DNA of 64,000 nucleotides from Thioclava electrotropha (GCF_002085925.2 NZ_CP053562.1:3733501-3797500); one strand, 5' to 3'; positions 47,372 through 56,711 are shown, counted from the stretch's first letter. Notes: a model not told the origin generated them from the letters alone. Program-made: numbers and translations.

Positions 47372-47393
47372 CTTATTTGCCCCGGTAGTGGGG
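47372..47393. repeat. Direct repeat left of the type III R-M cassette
   Basis: CTTATTTGCCCCGGTAGTGG plus GG; matches 52087-52108 at 20 of 22 positions in the same orientation. The pair brackets the res-mod genes and excludes the XRE and polymerase genes. Confidence 0.6.
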
Positions 47394-47457
47394 GCGGGCG
47401 GGCCTTTCTTTAGACCACCCATCCCACACATTTAGACAGGTGACAGATGGAACCGGG

Positions 47458-50080
47458 CTATGCGCCCAGCGCCTCAGTCTCGAACGCCGCTTTGAAGTCG
47501 GTATTAGTTTGCCCTGCTTCATTGAAGAAGGGCAGTCCAAGAACGGTATAGTCTCGGCCTTGGAACACCGTCTCAAGCCTGGCCTTGTTTTTCACTTGTG
47601 CAAGGAAGTCCTGTTTCCACTTGTCGTCCTTGTGCCACTTCTCACCTTTTGGCTCGATGAACAGCTGCAATATCGTGCCGGCGTCTTGCTCCTTCTTCCT
47701 CAGAAATAGAACGAAGTCCGGCTCGAAAGCACGCCCTTTCTCGAAGTCGTACAGCTTCACCGCTTTCTCGTTCCTCAACAGGTAGAAGTCGTCATAGATA
47801 CCGCGCAACCGGGCTTCCTGATCGTGCATATACTTGATGAAGTGCTTTTCCTGATCGGTGCCGTAGCTGTCTTCATAGGCGTGCCAGTCCTTGCCGCTCA
47901 AGTCGATCTGATCCAGTCCGGGCACGTTGCTTTCGGTCCAGCTTAGACCGGTTTCGCCTTCGATCCGCAGTTTCAGTATCTTGTCGGTGAAACGGTCCTT
48001 AATGGGGTACGGCTTGAAGTCTTTGGTGCCGATGTATTCGACGCTTTCGCGTTTCACACCGCTTTCGATCTCGTGCAGCACGTACTGCGTGATATCTAGC
48101 TTTTGTCTTGCGGTAAGGTGGGCCAAGTCATCCAGCAAGCCGCGCACGTTTACCGTCACGCCGCCCAAATAGGCGTCAGAGGTCACAAACTGCGATGCGC
48201 TGGCAAGTTGTGGGAAGTATGTTTTCAGACTGGTGAAATGAAAGAAGTCGTTCGCGTCCATTGCAAAGCTCAGTATCGCCCTGCCGAAGTCCCCAGCTTG
48301 AAGTCGCGCGCCACAGGCTCCTTGTTCGACGGCTTCAACGTCAACTGGCCACCGCCGAAGGCTGAGGCTTCCGTTACCCGACCCGTCATCAAGCTGGGAT
48401 AGGTGAAGCTACCTTCGATTTTGTAGGCATCCAGTCCGGCCACCCCATCGCGCGTGTTCTTCTTCCGGTCGTTCATCCAGACATATTCCCCGGCATACAG
48501 GGAAGTCTGCTTGAAACTGTCCTTCAACCGTAGCCGCACCGTGCGGGCGGTTTCGTCCAGCATGCCGGTTTCGCGCAGAGCGTTGCGGATGTCTTGGATG
48601 TACTTGGGGTTGTGGGAACAGTGATAGTGCAGTTCCTCCAATATGCGCAGGGGTTGTCCATCGCGTTGTCGTACTTGCGCTTCTCTCGCTCCGCCTCGGG
48701 CTGATCCGGTGCCATGAAGGGGAAATATCGCGCCCCGCGCCCGATCAACTGTGCCTCAGCCATGGTGGTCTTGCCGACCTTGTTCGCCTTGCCGTCACGG
48801 GTGTCGTAAAGCCGCACGATGTCGAATAGGTTCAGAACATCCCAGCCCTCATTCAGCTTATCGACGGCAAAAATCACCCGTATCTCGTTGTCCCGGTCTT
48901 CAAGCGCGTTCAACTGTATCTGTCTTCTTTCGAGATCAGTCGGATTGTTGACGTTCACCGCCTTCTCACGACCAAAGTCGCCCTGTAGCTCACGGGCGAA
49001 ATCCGGGCCGCTGAGGCCCCTTTCATCCATGATATAGGCAAAGGCCCGTGAAAGCGTCTCATCGCCGCCACAGGCCGCCCTGAGCGCGTCCAGTGCATCA
49101 CCGGACAATCCCGCCACCATCGCGCCGAAGGCCGCTTCGTTGTCAGCGCTTTCCTTGATCGTCTTCGACTTCATCAGGATAACGGGCTTGCAGTGCAGCC
49201 CGTGCGCTTCAGCCACTTTGCGGCGATATTGGCTCAGCACCATCGCCTGCATCATCCGATCGTCGGGCGGCAAGTCGGCCTGTCGCAACTCGATGTCCTT
49301 GGAATAGCCGTCTTCTCGGAATTGCCGGAGGGAATAATCGTACAGAATTTTGTCGTGATACTTCGAGCGGATCGCCTCGTGGCTGAGGTCCACGGTTGCA
49401 GTAAACTCCAACAGCATGTTCTCAGGGTGCTGGCCGAAAATCTCACTCACCGTGCCTTCCCAACTAGCCTTCTCCTCCGCCTCGCTCTTAGTCAGCGTCT
49501 TCTTGGTCTCGGCGTTCAGGTGGTGCGCTTCGTCCGAGATCATCACCACCTTGTATTCGCGGAAGTCCTCGATGGTGACGGCGTTCTCTTTCGGGGCTTG
49601 CATGCGGGTGTGAAGCCTCTGAATGGTGGTGAAGTGGATGTTGATCGCATCTCCGCTCACCGCGTCGAACGTATCGACTGCACGGATGTCCACCGTCTTG
49701 TCGTCAATCCGCACCGTAGGCGCAAACAGATGCTTGGCGGATGCCGGGTTCAGGAAGTTGTCCTTGGTCTTCTCGATAATCTGAGCGGAGTTCACGAAGA
49801 ATAGGAAGTTGCGGTAGCCGCGCCGGTAGAGGTCAAGTATCAACGCGGCCATCAGCACCGTCTTGCCGCTGCCCGTAGCCATATGGAACAGCAGGTGCGG
49901 ATTGGTCGGGCGCTGCGGGAAGTCTTCGATGTAGTAAAGCCAGCGCTCCAGCGCCGTGACCTGATAGGGCCGCAACCTGATTTTGCCCGCTATGTTGCCT
50001 GTTATGTGGTCCGGGATGTCCTTCTTGAGCAGCCCGAGTTCAACCGCCCCGTTCAGCTTGTCGTTTAGCGTCTGGCTCAT
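47458..50080 (-). pseudogene. Type III restriction enzyme Res subunit, broken by two frameshifts
   Basis: Three consecutive frames together make one Res of about 870 residues. 48524-50080 has the SF2 helicase: HMATGSGKTVLMA (Walker A), MISDEAHHLNAE (DEAD-box type), NEGWDVLNLFD and AQLIGRGARYFP. 48270-48641 continues with EELHYHCSHNPKYIQDIRNA. 47458-48261 carries the PD-(D/E)XK nuclease (FEPDFVLFLRKK, LFIEPKGEKW). Each shift is one missing base at a C4/G4 run (48650-48653 and 48291-48294). Either the gene is dead or both are sequencing errors. It starts with a 4-nt overlap with mod. Confidence 0.85.
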
Positions 50081-52014
50081 TGGTCCAGCTCATAGAAAGA
50101 GCGGGTCGCACTGGCATCTTCGTCGGAGATGTCAAAGTCCGCATCACCAAGGGAGCCGAGATTGACATAGAGGTGGTTGGCATCAAGGCAGACCATTAAC
50201 ACTCGCTTGGCGTCGTCCAGCGGAAGTGCTGAGAAGTCCTCGGAGGCAAAGGCGCGCAGATCCACGTCATGGCGCAGATAGCCGGTGGCTTGCATGTCCG
50301 CATGGATAGTTTCCAGCGTGGTCACGTCCGGGGCCGCATCTATCCGGTCGGCGAAGGCCGAGTTGGAGGCCGCGAGTTCGGCATAGACAAACGATCCGCC
50401 GCCCTGCCACTCGACGGCTTTGGAAATGCCGCCCTGTTCGCCTTCGATGACTTTTTTCAGGCGCTTCGCCGTCAAGTCTTCAATGTAGTCCATCTGTTCG
50501 ACAGCTATCCACCTGCGCCCCATCTTGTGCGCCACAGCCGCTGTAGTCCCCGACCCTGCGAAGAAATCCAGAACGAGTTCGTTCTTATTTGTCGCCAGAT
50601 GAATAATGCGCTCGATTAGCCTCTCTGGTTTAGGCGTAAAGTCATTGGCCAACTCTGCGCCCACCAAAGCGATCAGCTCCTTTGTCGCTTCCTCGTTCGT
50701 TCCAGCGTCAGAGTGCGGCCACCATGTCCACGACTGTATGCCCTCTTTCTCGCGCAGGAACATCTTGCGCCGGGGCTTGTTGGACTTGTCTTCACCGTAC
50801 CAGAAGCGATTGTCTTTTCTGAGTGCGCGATACTCAGGGTAGGTCTTTTTCCAGCAATAACCGTCGTCGGGGTAGTACTTCGCACCTGACGGCGTAACGA
50901 TCCAATAGAGTTGGTTCTGCCTACCTACTTTGCCGCCCTTTTTCTTGTTCGGCGCAGTAAAGTCTCGATGTACCCACGGGCCACGATCATCTCCGTCATG
51001 GTTCTTATACTCGGCCTTTTGTTTTTCGGTTAGGGGAAGCCGATTGGCGACTTCCTCAAACAGCGTTTTGACTGTGCCATTTGCACGCTTCGTCGTGCCT
51101 AATTCGCGCCCGTAAACGAGTATGTTGTCAAAGCCATTCCCAAGCACCACTCGATCATCGGGTGATGTACGTTTCTGCCAAGCTATATGCGCCACGAAGT
51201 TGGTCCTGCCGAATACCTCGTCTGCCATCACCTTGCAGTAGCTGATTTCTGTGTCATCCAAGGTAATAAAGATCGCACCGTCTCTAGTGAGCATCTCCCG
51301 CGCAGCTTCAAGTCGGCTTCGCATGAATGACAGCCAAGCAGAATGGTTGAAACTGTCGTTGTAAGAAAAGCCGTCATTGCCAGTGTTATACGGCGGGTCG
51401 ATATAGATCAGCTTCACCTTGCCCGCATAGCGCGCTTTCAGCGAGTGCAGCGCCAGCAGGTTGTTGCCTTTGATGAGCAGGTTGTCGTCCTCCGACACCT
51501 TACCCACTGGCTTGGCCTTGCCTGCCGCTACAGTCTCCGCATCCCAGCGCTCCCAGCCGGTCAGTACCTTGGGTTCAAAAAGCCGCGTGATGTCGTCCGG
51601 CGCCAGCGTCGTGTTCCAGAACACTTCGTCCTCCCCCCGGTCCTCCTTCGTCATGCCGCCTTCCAGCACGCAATCCTTGTAGGGCCACGCCAGCACCACG
51701 TCGTGCGACTGGCTCAGGTAGTTGCCGCGTCCGTCCGTCAGGCCGATGCGGTTCTTGAAGGCGGTATAGCTGTCGGGCAGGAACGCCTTGTTCGACACGA
51801 AGTCCTGAAACCGTACCTTGTCGAAGACCAGCACCCCAGCCACCTCGGTGAAGAAGTGCGCCTTGATCGCGTCGGACTGCATCAACAGCTCCAACAGGCG
51901 CGGCTCCATGTTCAACGCAGCCTCGATCACCGCGTTCTTGAGGATCGCACCATCGGAGATAAAGGCTTGATCGGCCTGCAAGAGTTCCGTCAGATCGTCC
52001 AGCAGGTTCTGCAT
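50077..52014 (-). CDS. Type III DNA methyltransferase Mod subunit (N6-adenine, beta class)
   Basis: A 645-residue Mod protein. The catalytic motif [13 protein letters not shown] comes before the AdoMet-binding motif [20 protein letters not shown], the order of beta-class N6-adenine methylases typical of type III systems. The central region ([20 protein letters not shown]) is the likely target recognition part. Mod alone methylates; with Res it restricts. The ATG at MQNLLDD follows a purine-rich GGGCGAGG. No frame interruptions. With res broken it may act as an orphan methylase. An operator-like repeat lies in its upstream region. Confidence 0.93.
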   Translation of the reverse strand: MQNLLDDLTELLQADQAFISDGAILKNAVIEAALNMEPRLLELLMQSDAIKAHFFTEVAGVLVFDKVRFQDFVSNKAFLPDSYTAFKNRIGLTDGRGNYLSQSHDVVLAWPYKDCVLEGGMTKEDRGEDEVFWNTTLAPDDITRLFEPKVLTGWERWDAETVAAGKAKPVGKVSEDDNLLIKGNNLLALHSLKARYAGKVKLIYIDPPYNTGNDGFSYNDSFNHSAWLSFMRSRLEAAREMLTRDGAIFITLDDTEISYCKVMADEVFGRTNFVAHIAWQKRTSPDDRVVLGNGFDNILVYGRELGTTKRANGTVKTLFEEVANRLPLTEKQKAEYKNHDGDDRGPWVHRDFTAPNKKKGGKVGRQNQLYWIVTPSGAKYYPDDGYCWKKTYPEYRALRKDNRFWYGEDKSNKPRRKMFLREKEGIQSWTWWPHSDAGTNEEATKELIALVGAELANDFTPKPERLIERIIHLATNKNELVLDFFAGSGTTAAVAHKMGRRWIAVEQMDYIEDLTAKRLKKVIEGEQGGISKAVEWQGGGSFVYAELAASNSAFADRIDAAPDVTTLETIHADMQATGYLRHDVDLRAFASEDFSALPLDDAKRVLMVCLDANHLYVNLGSLGDADFDISDEDASATRSFYELDQ

Positions 52015-52086
52015 GGCCTCGCCCCCCGTTGATTGGTCTTGTTGCCCGATATGTGCCTGATCGTGTGACGACAATCCACCCCGGTC

Positions 52087-52108
52087 CTTATTTTACCCGG
52101 TAGTGGGG
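52087..52108. repeat. Direct repeat right of the type III R-M cassette
   Basis: CTTATTTTACCCGGTAGTGG plus GG; 20/22 identity to 47372-47393. It lies between the polymerase gene end and the mod start. Confidence 0.6.
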
Positions 52109-52123
52109 AAGCCAAGGTACGGG

Positions 52124-52142
52124 GATACCCGGATCATGGATC
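52124..52142. promoter_or_regulatory. Candidate XRE-controller operator (site 2) upstream of mod
   Basis: GATACCCGGATCATGGATC matches 47057-47075 at 16 of 19 positions. It lies 110 nt before the mod start, so the XRE protein could control the R-M promoter as well as its own. Confidence 0.5.
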
Positions 52143-52164
52143 GGGATGCTCCACTGCATCACCG

Positions 52165-53502
52165 TCAGGCCGATGTTTTCAGCGTTATGTTGGGCATCTG
52201 ATCGTATCGGTCATGGAACACCGCCTGCATGACCCGGACCAGTTCATCCTTGTGATCGGCTGCAATGATGAAGCTGTCGTGCACGGGCAGGACCGGCACG
52301 CCCTTGTCCGCAAAGTGCAGCATGATCTGTTCTGCCATGTCGCTATCTTCGCGTTGCAGGTAACGCCCGATGCCGGTGCCGAAGACGCCCGGCAACATCG
52401 GGAAGGCATCCTTGACGCGCCGACGAAACGCCTCCGCTGTCATACCATGGACAACGCTGTCGAAGTTGCGCGGCTCCTTGGTGGTGTTGTCTGCATTCAG
52501 CAGGGCAAGGAAGGTAGTTTTGGCATAATCGCGCAGCGTCTCGTTATCCGTGATGCCGGGCACAAGGCTGTAGGGGTCGGGCGGAATATCCAGTCCTGCC
52601 TTGGCGAACAGGATCGCCGGATGCAGCCCCTTGAAGTCAGCTTCGATGGTGGACTGCCCGTCGATGGTGATGAAGGGCCGCAGGTACTTCTTGGCGTGCT
52701 GCCACCAGCCACCATAGAAACGCCCTCCTTGTGCGAAACTGCCTTTGTTGAAGACACGGTAGAGGTCGATTTTCTGCCCACTGTATTCATCATCGAAGTC
52801 GGCTAACGGATTGGCCGGTCGCGCCAAGGCTATGTCAGTGCCTTCCAAGAGATCGTTCAGGCGGCGCAGATTGGCACGCATTGCCTCGGTTTCCGGCGTG
52901 TCCAGGTATCGGGTTAGGTGACCTTCGGCATCTTTCAGCCTGATGACTTCATCCCGCCTGCCGATGGTGAAATCTCGGACCGTAAGGCGCGACAAGGGCA
53001 ACACCGTGCGCGCAGCTTCCGTCAGCGCGTAGCGGGCCGTTTCGGCATAGTCTTCCTGTTGATGCCCGGCCTTCACCATTGACACCAGACCGCCCGCTTG
53101 CAGCAGCTTGAGGGCGTTGAGGTGGTAGTGCACCGTCATGAAGCCGGGGCAGTATCGCTTCTCCTTGTCCAGCCGTCCCTTCCCACTGGGAATGCCCACC
53201 GTCAGCTTGGCATCCACCGTTCGGACCCGCATGAGGTTCAGCAGGATCACACGCAGGCAACCTGCGAAGTTGCTCTGCCGCTCCCGATTGGGCTTCCGTT
53301 GCAGGCCGTTCATCCAGTGGGCGAGCAAGTACTCCAGCACGGTATCAAGCGCGGCATTCGCTTCTCTGTCGTGCAACTCAAGGTACGGTTCAAAGGCCCA
53401 TGACCGCATACCCCGCTGATCTGGCAACTCTGCAATCTGAGCCTCGGTCAGGAATGCTTCTAGCAACTCGGGTTTGTCGGTCATCGTAAAATCACGGCAC
53501 AT
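52165..53502 (-). CDS. Polymerase related to family A DNA polymerases / T7 RNA polymerase (TV-Pol-like)
   Basis: A 445-residue protein. The first 170 residues include a winged-helix-like part (VHYHLNALKLLQAGGLVSMV). The rest has the palm and finger motifs of the PolA/T7-RNAP superfamily: motif A IEADFKGLHPAILFAKAG (catalytic Asp), an O-helix-like motif B ETLRDYAKTTFLALLNADN (R-x3-K-x6-N), and motif C LPVLPVHDSFIIAADH-like VPVLPVHDSFIIAA (His-Asp-Ser as in T7 RNAP). No 3'-5' exonuclease domain. This fits the TV-Pol group known from transposons and viruses, whose role is poorly known. A second start lies at MTDKPELL, 18 nt downstream. Confidence 0.75.
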   Translation of the reverse strand: MCRDFTMTDKPELLEAFLTEAQIAELPDQRGMRSWAFEPYLELHDREANAALDTVLEYLLAHWMNGLQRKPNRERQSNFAGCLRVILLNLMRVRTVDAKLTVGIPSGKGRLDKEKRYCPGFMTVHYHLNALKLLQAGGLVSMVKAGHQQEDYAETARYALTEAARTVLPLSRLTVRDFTIGRRDEVIRLKDAEGHLTRYLDTPETEAMRANLRRLNDLLEGTDIALARPANPLADFDDEYSGQKIDLYRVFNKGSFAQGGRFYGGWWQHAKKYLRPFITIDGQSTIEADFKGLHPAILFAKAGLDIPPDPYSLVPGITDNETLRDYAKTTFLALLNADNTTKEPRNFDSVVHGMTAEAFRRRVKDAFPMLPGVFGTGIGRYLQREDSDMAEQIMLHFADKGVPVLPVHDSFIIAADHKDELVRVMQAVFHDRYDQMPNITLKTSA

Positions 53503-53787
53503 TTTTTCGTGGCCCTATCTACATACCCCGTCATCCGTTCTCCCCCCATACCCCTCCACCAGCCTTTGCTACCGTGTCAGGCCGCCAAGTCTTAATGCCT
53601 CGTTCATAGAGGGAGAAAGAACGACGCGCCAACTTAAGTCCAGCCGCTGAAAATGGGACTGACCGGTCCGACGAGATTGACAACACAGGCTGCCCTCCCG
53701 CATAGGTGTGACACGAAGTGCGACACAGACCTCAACCTCGCACTCGATTGTTCAAGCCTTCCAGTGGCTTAGAAAAATGGTAGCGGG
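53503..53787. other. Right end of the island, with an integrase fragment and arm repeat
   Basis: No gene. Positions 53603-53622 (TTCATAGAGGGAGAAAGAAC) match 18/20 of integrase codons at 44709-44728 (encoding FIEGKRT), a likely relic. Positions 53706-53731 are the right copy of the 26-bp arm-like repeat, starting GTGTGACACGAAGTGCGACA. Confidence 0.55.
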
Positions 53788-53804
53788 TCCGGTACTCGCC
53801 TCCA
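53788..53804. repeat. Right attachment-site copy (tRNA-Cys 3' end)
   Basis: TCCGGTACTCGCCTCCA, identical to 44555-44571. Only 17 nt of tRNA sequence are present here, as expected for the displaced core at the distal end of a tRNA-integrated element. From 53805 to 54118 no gene is recognised. Confidence 0.7.
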
Positions 53805-54118
53805 CAATTCAGCCGAAATTCGGAACACTGCATTGCAGGTTGGTTTCCAGAACCAACCCCGGTTTCCGGGTTTTCCGGCTGACATTTCAGATACCCAATC
53901 GTAGCCTAGCGCCGTAGCAGCAGCGGACTGGAATGAGGCGGAAAACGCCGCGATCATAGCGGATTGCTTCGCCATGATCGCAGACGGTCTTTACGGGAAA
54001 GCGCGCTCCGCGCCGCTGGTTGCGACAACCTCGCCGACGAGATCATAGGAGATGATGTGATCCTCACAAACGGGACCAACTGAAGCCAGACGCTCGGACA
54101 TTCAACGCGATGACGGGC

Positions 54119-54140
54119 GGGGCGCCCTTAAGGGCGCCCC
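54119..54140. terminator. Terminator-like palindrome after the DhaKL gene
   Basis: A perfect 9-bp GC stem (GGGGCGCCC / GGGCGCCCC) with TTAA loop starts 9 nt past the kinase stop. The whole 22-mer is self-complementary. No clear U-run. Confidence 0.65.
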
Positions 54141-54148
54141 GATCATGA

Positions 54149-55891
54149 TCACTCGCGCAGGGCCTCGGTCATCGCGACCAGCATGACATGGGCCGAGGCC
54201 GCGCCCGGGTCCATGTGCCCGACAGAGCGCTCTCCCAGTTTGGCCGACCGGCCCCGGCGGCTTTCGATTTCCGCGGTGTAGTCGCGGCCGTTTTTTGCGC
54301 CGGCGCAAGCCGCGTCGAGGCAGGCGATCACGTCACCGCCCGATTGCAGGGTCTCGCGCGCTTTCGCCACCGCCGGAACCCATGCGTCGATCATCGTCTT
54401 GTCGCCGACCTGTGCACCGCCGCGCGACTGGATGCCGGCGCAGATTCCTTCGATCCACGCGACCATCGCGCCGGCATCGAGGTTGAGCCGATCGGACACT
54501 GCCTCGCCTGCCTTGCGGAAAGCCGTCGCATAAAGCGGCCCAGAAGACGCCCCGACCGCGTCGAGAAACGCCTTGGCCATGCGCGCGCAGGTCTCGGACA
54601 CGGTTTCATCCGTCGGGTCTTTCAGCTCCTTGCGCACAGCGGTCCAGCCGATATCCATCGTGACGCCGTGATCGCCATCCCCGATGACCCCGTCGAGCTC
54701 CGACAGCCAGTCGCGGTTCGCGTGGATCGCATCTGCAATCGCCAACATCATCTGGCGGAAACGCACAGGCGTGACGGGGCCGTCGATAGCAAGGTCAGAC
54801 CGCTCGATCCCGCTCGTGCTGGAGGCGGCGGCATGAGTGCGGCGGGTGCGCTTGCCCACCGGCTCAAGACTTCCGGCGACCGTGAGCGCAGGTGTCCGGC
54901 AGGGCATATCGAGCAGCGTCTTGAGGTCGTCGTCGAGCTTGAGGAGCGTGACCGAAGCCCCGGCCATTTCCAGAGAGGTGCAGTATTCCCCGACCCAGCT
55001 ATGGTGGATTTTCACGTCGCGCTCGCCGAGAATCTGCGCGATCCGGCGGTGCAGGATGTAAAGCTCCAGCGGCCCGGTTGCGCCCAGCCCGTTGACCAGC
55101 ACCGCGACCTCGTCCCCCTTGCCCAGTTCCATGTCGGTCAGGATGGCCTGCATCAGCTCGTCGCTGACCGCATCGGCGCTTTCGAGATGACCGCGACGCA
55201 TGCCCGGTTCACCATGGATACCCATGCCGATTTCCATCTCGCGCGGGCCAAGGTCGAAATTCAGCTTGCCGGTCTGGGGCAAGGAGCATGCGCTCAGCGC
55301 GACGCCCATCGAGCGGCAATTGTCATTGGCGTGCTGTGCGGCTGCGTAGCAGGCTTCGAGATCGCGACCGGCCTCGGCGGCAGCGCCCGCGATTTTGAAG
55401 ACGAAGAAATCCCCGGCGATGCCGCGTCTTTCTTTTTCGCGGCCCTTGGGGGCCGAGGCCACGTCATCGGTCACCTGAACCGAGCGGGCGGGAATACCCA
55501 TCCCTTCGCATTCCTCGGCGGCCATGTCGAAATTCATCACGTCGCCGGTGTAATTCCCATAGAGGAACATCACCCCCGCGCCCCCCTCGACCGCGCGCGC
55601 AGCATCCATGATGTGCTCGGGCGAGGGCGAGGCAAAGACGTTGCCGACCGCCGCCGCATCCGCCAGGCCGCGCCCAACGTAGCCCGCAAAGGCCGGTTCG
55701 TGCCCGGAGCCGCCGCCGATGATAATCCCGACCTTGCCGTCGCGCGGGCCGTCCTTGGCCACGATAGCGCGGCGCGTGGCGCCTTCGACGGTCAGCAGGT
55801 CGGGATGGGCGGAAAGCATTCCTTCGATCGCCTCGGGGATAATGTCCTCGGGCGCGTTCATCAGTTTCTTGGTGCGAATGTCGTCGGTCAT
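54149..55891 (-). CDS. DhaK-DhaL fusion kinase (dihydroxyacetone or erythrulose kinase family)
   Basis: A 580-residue ATP-type kinase. The DhaK half has GIIIGGGSGHEPAFAGYVG, FLYGNYTGDVMNFDMAAE, and the substrate-binding His in MGIHGEPGMRRG. The DhaL half (from residue 370) has ELDGVIGDGDHGVTM (Mg-ATP Asp residues), GASSGPLYATAF and GHMDPGAASAHVML. The fused form uses ATP directly rather than PTS. Substrates in the family include dihydroxyacetone, glyceraldehyde and L-erythrulose (LerK-type). The start at MTDDIRT is one base past the preceding gene. The neighbours suggest a ketose substrate other than dihydroxyacetone. Confidence 0.88.
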   Translation of the reverse strand: MTDDIRTKKLMNAPEDIIPEAIEGMLSAHPDLLTVEGATRRAIVAKDGPRDGKVGIIIGGGSGHEPAFAGYVGRGLADAAAVGNVFASPSPEHIMDAARAVEGGAGVMFLYGNYTGDVMNFDMAAEECEGMGIPARSVQVTDDVASAPKGREKERRGIAGDFFVFKIAGAAAEAGRDLEACYAAAQHANDNCRSMGVALSACSLPQTGKLNFDLGPREMEIGMGIHGEPGMRRGHLESADAVSDELMQAILTDMELGKGDEVAVLVNGLGATGPLELYILHRRIAQILGERDVKIHHSWVGEYCTSLEMAGASVTLLKLDDDLKTLLDMPCRTPALTVAGSLEPVGKRTRRTHAAASSTSGIERSDLAIDGPVTPVRFRQMMLAIADAIHANRDWLSELDGVIGDGDHGVTMDIGWTAVRKELKDPTDETVSETCARMAKAFLDAVGASSGPLYATAFRKAGEAVSDRLNLDAGAMVAWIEGICAGIQSRGGAQVGDKTMIDAWVPAVAKARETLQSGGDVIACLDAACAGAKNGRDYTAEIESRRGRSAKLGERSVGHMDPGAASAHVMLVAMTEALRE

Positions 55892-55892
55892 C

Positions 55893-56711
55893 TCAACGCC
55901 CCTTCGTAAAAGTTTTCGCGGCTGCGGTGGTCTGTTCGATCCACGGCTGTTCCTTGGCAATCGCCGCCTCGAGGCCGTCGCTCTCCAGCATCAGCCAATG
56001 TTCGAGGATCACGCTCATGTCGGCGGGGCAATGCGCCAACTGGTCAAGGGTCCACGCGATCGGCGCGCGGCCCGTGCCCAAGGGCACGCCATGAATGCGG
56101 AAGCCGACGCCATAGGGATCGGGCGTGATCTCGTAATCCTTCAGGTGCAGGTTGATCGTCCACGGCGCCAAGAGACTGATCGTCTCTTCGGGCCACTCGT
56201 TTGCACAGATCGAATTCGCCACGTCCAGACAGACCCCGAGGTGATCGTCGCCGACCGCCTCCAGCAGCTCGACCATGCGCGGGCTGGGATAGTTGAAGTG
56301 GTTCTCGATCGCGATCTTCATGCCCGCGGCACGCGCACGATCGACCCGCGGGCGCAACTGCTCGGCCAGCGCGGCCACCGGCATGTGGCTGTCCTCGGCA
56401 TCGAGCGCGACACGCATGATCTTTGAGTGAAGGCGCTGGCCGATCTCGATATAGCGGTCGACTTCATCGGCATCGAAACATTGCGTCCCCAGCTCGAGTT
56501 GAAGGCCCTTTTGTTGGGCGATCTCGTAGAGCTTGTGATGATCGTCCGCAGTGTAACGATCCAGCGGCATATTGTCCGCATATTGCACGACTTCAAGTCC
56601 GAGCGCTTCCGCACGATCCAGAAGGTCGAATGCAGTCAGTGGCTTAGAGGGGATCTGATCCTTGATCCCGATGGACCAGCGATAGGCGTAACTGCCCAAA
56701 CCCAGTTTCAT
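55893..56711 (-). CDS. Xylose-isomerase-like TIM-barrel protein (sugar isomerase/epimerase or OiaC-like decarboxylase)
   Basis: A 272-residue TIM barrel of the AP-endonuclease-2 fold with a divalent metal site: Glu in MKIAIENHFN, Asp in GVCLDVANSIC, His-Asp in INLHLKDYE, and Glu in SVILEHWLM. Family members include sugar isomerases, epimerases and the OiaC 3-oxo-isoapionate decarboxylase; which applies is open. It is the first gene of the leftward pair with the DhaKL kinase, one base apart, so its product is probably the kinase substrate. Confidence 0.85.
   Translation of the reverse strand: MKLGLGSYAYRWSIGIKDQIPSKPLTAFDLLDRAEALGLEVVQYADNMPLDRYTADDHHKLYEIAQQKGLQLELGTQCFDADEVDRYIEIGQRLHSKIMRVALDAEDSHMPVAALAEQLRPRVDRARAAGMKIAIENHFNYPSPRMVELLEAVGDDHLGVCLDVANSICANEWPEETISLLAPWTINLHLKDYEITPDPYGVGFRIHGVPLGTGRAPIAWTLDQLAHCPADMSVILEHWLMLESDGLEAAIAKEQPWIEQTTAAAKTFTKGR

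Larger units (their letters stand above)
44572..53804. mobile_element. 9.2-kb integrative element at a tRNA-Cys 3' end
   Basis: Bounded by a 17-bp direct repeat (TCCGGTACTCGCCTCCA) at 44555-44571 and 53788-53804. It carries a tyrosine integrase just inside the left end, 26-bp integrase-arm-like repeats near both ends, a membrane protein, an XRE regulator, a type III R-M locus and a TV-Pol-like polymerase. No conjugation or capsid genes are present, so it would be mobilisable or a satellite at most. Boundaries are inferred from the repeat. Confidence 0.75.

Noticed and set aside
47458..50080. Programmed frameshifting in the res gene
   Set aside because: No slippery heptamer or downstream structure was seen at either run; simple one-base loss or sequencing error explains both.
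52087..52108. The 22-bp repeat as a transcription terminator of the polymerase gene
   Set aside because: Its CCCC/GGGG hairpin is only 3-4 bp and is not followed by a U-run on the minus strand.
39603..53502. A combined defence island from the orphan nuclease to the R-M locus
   Set aside because: The ubiTUV operon and its regulator, which are respiratory genes, lie between, and the island boundary at 44.57 kb excludes the nuclease.
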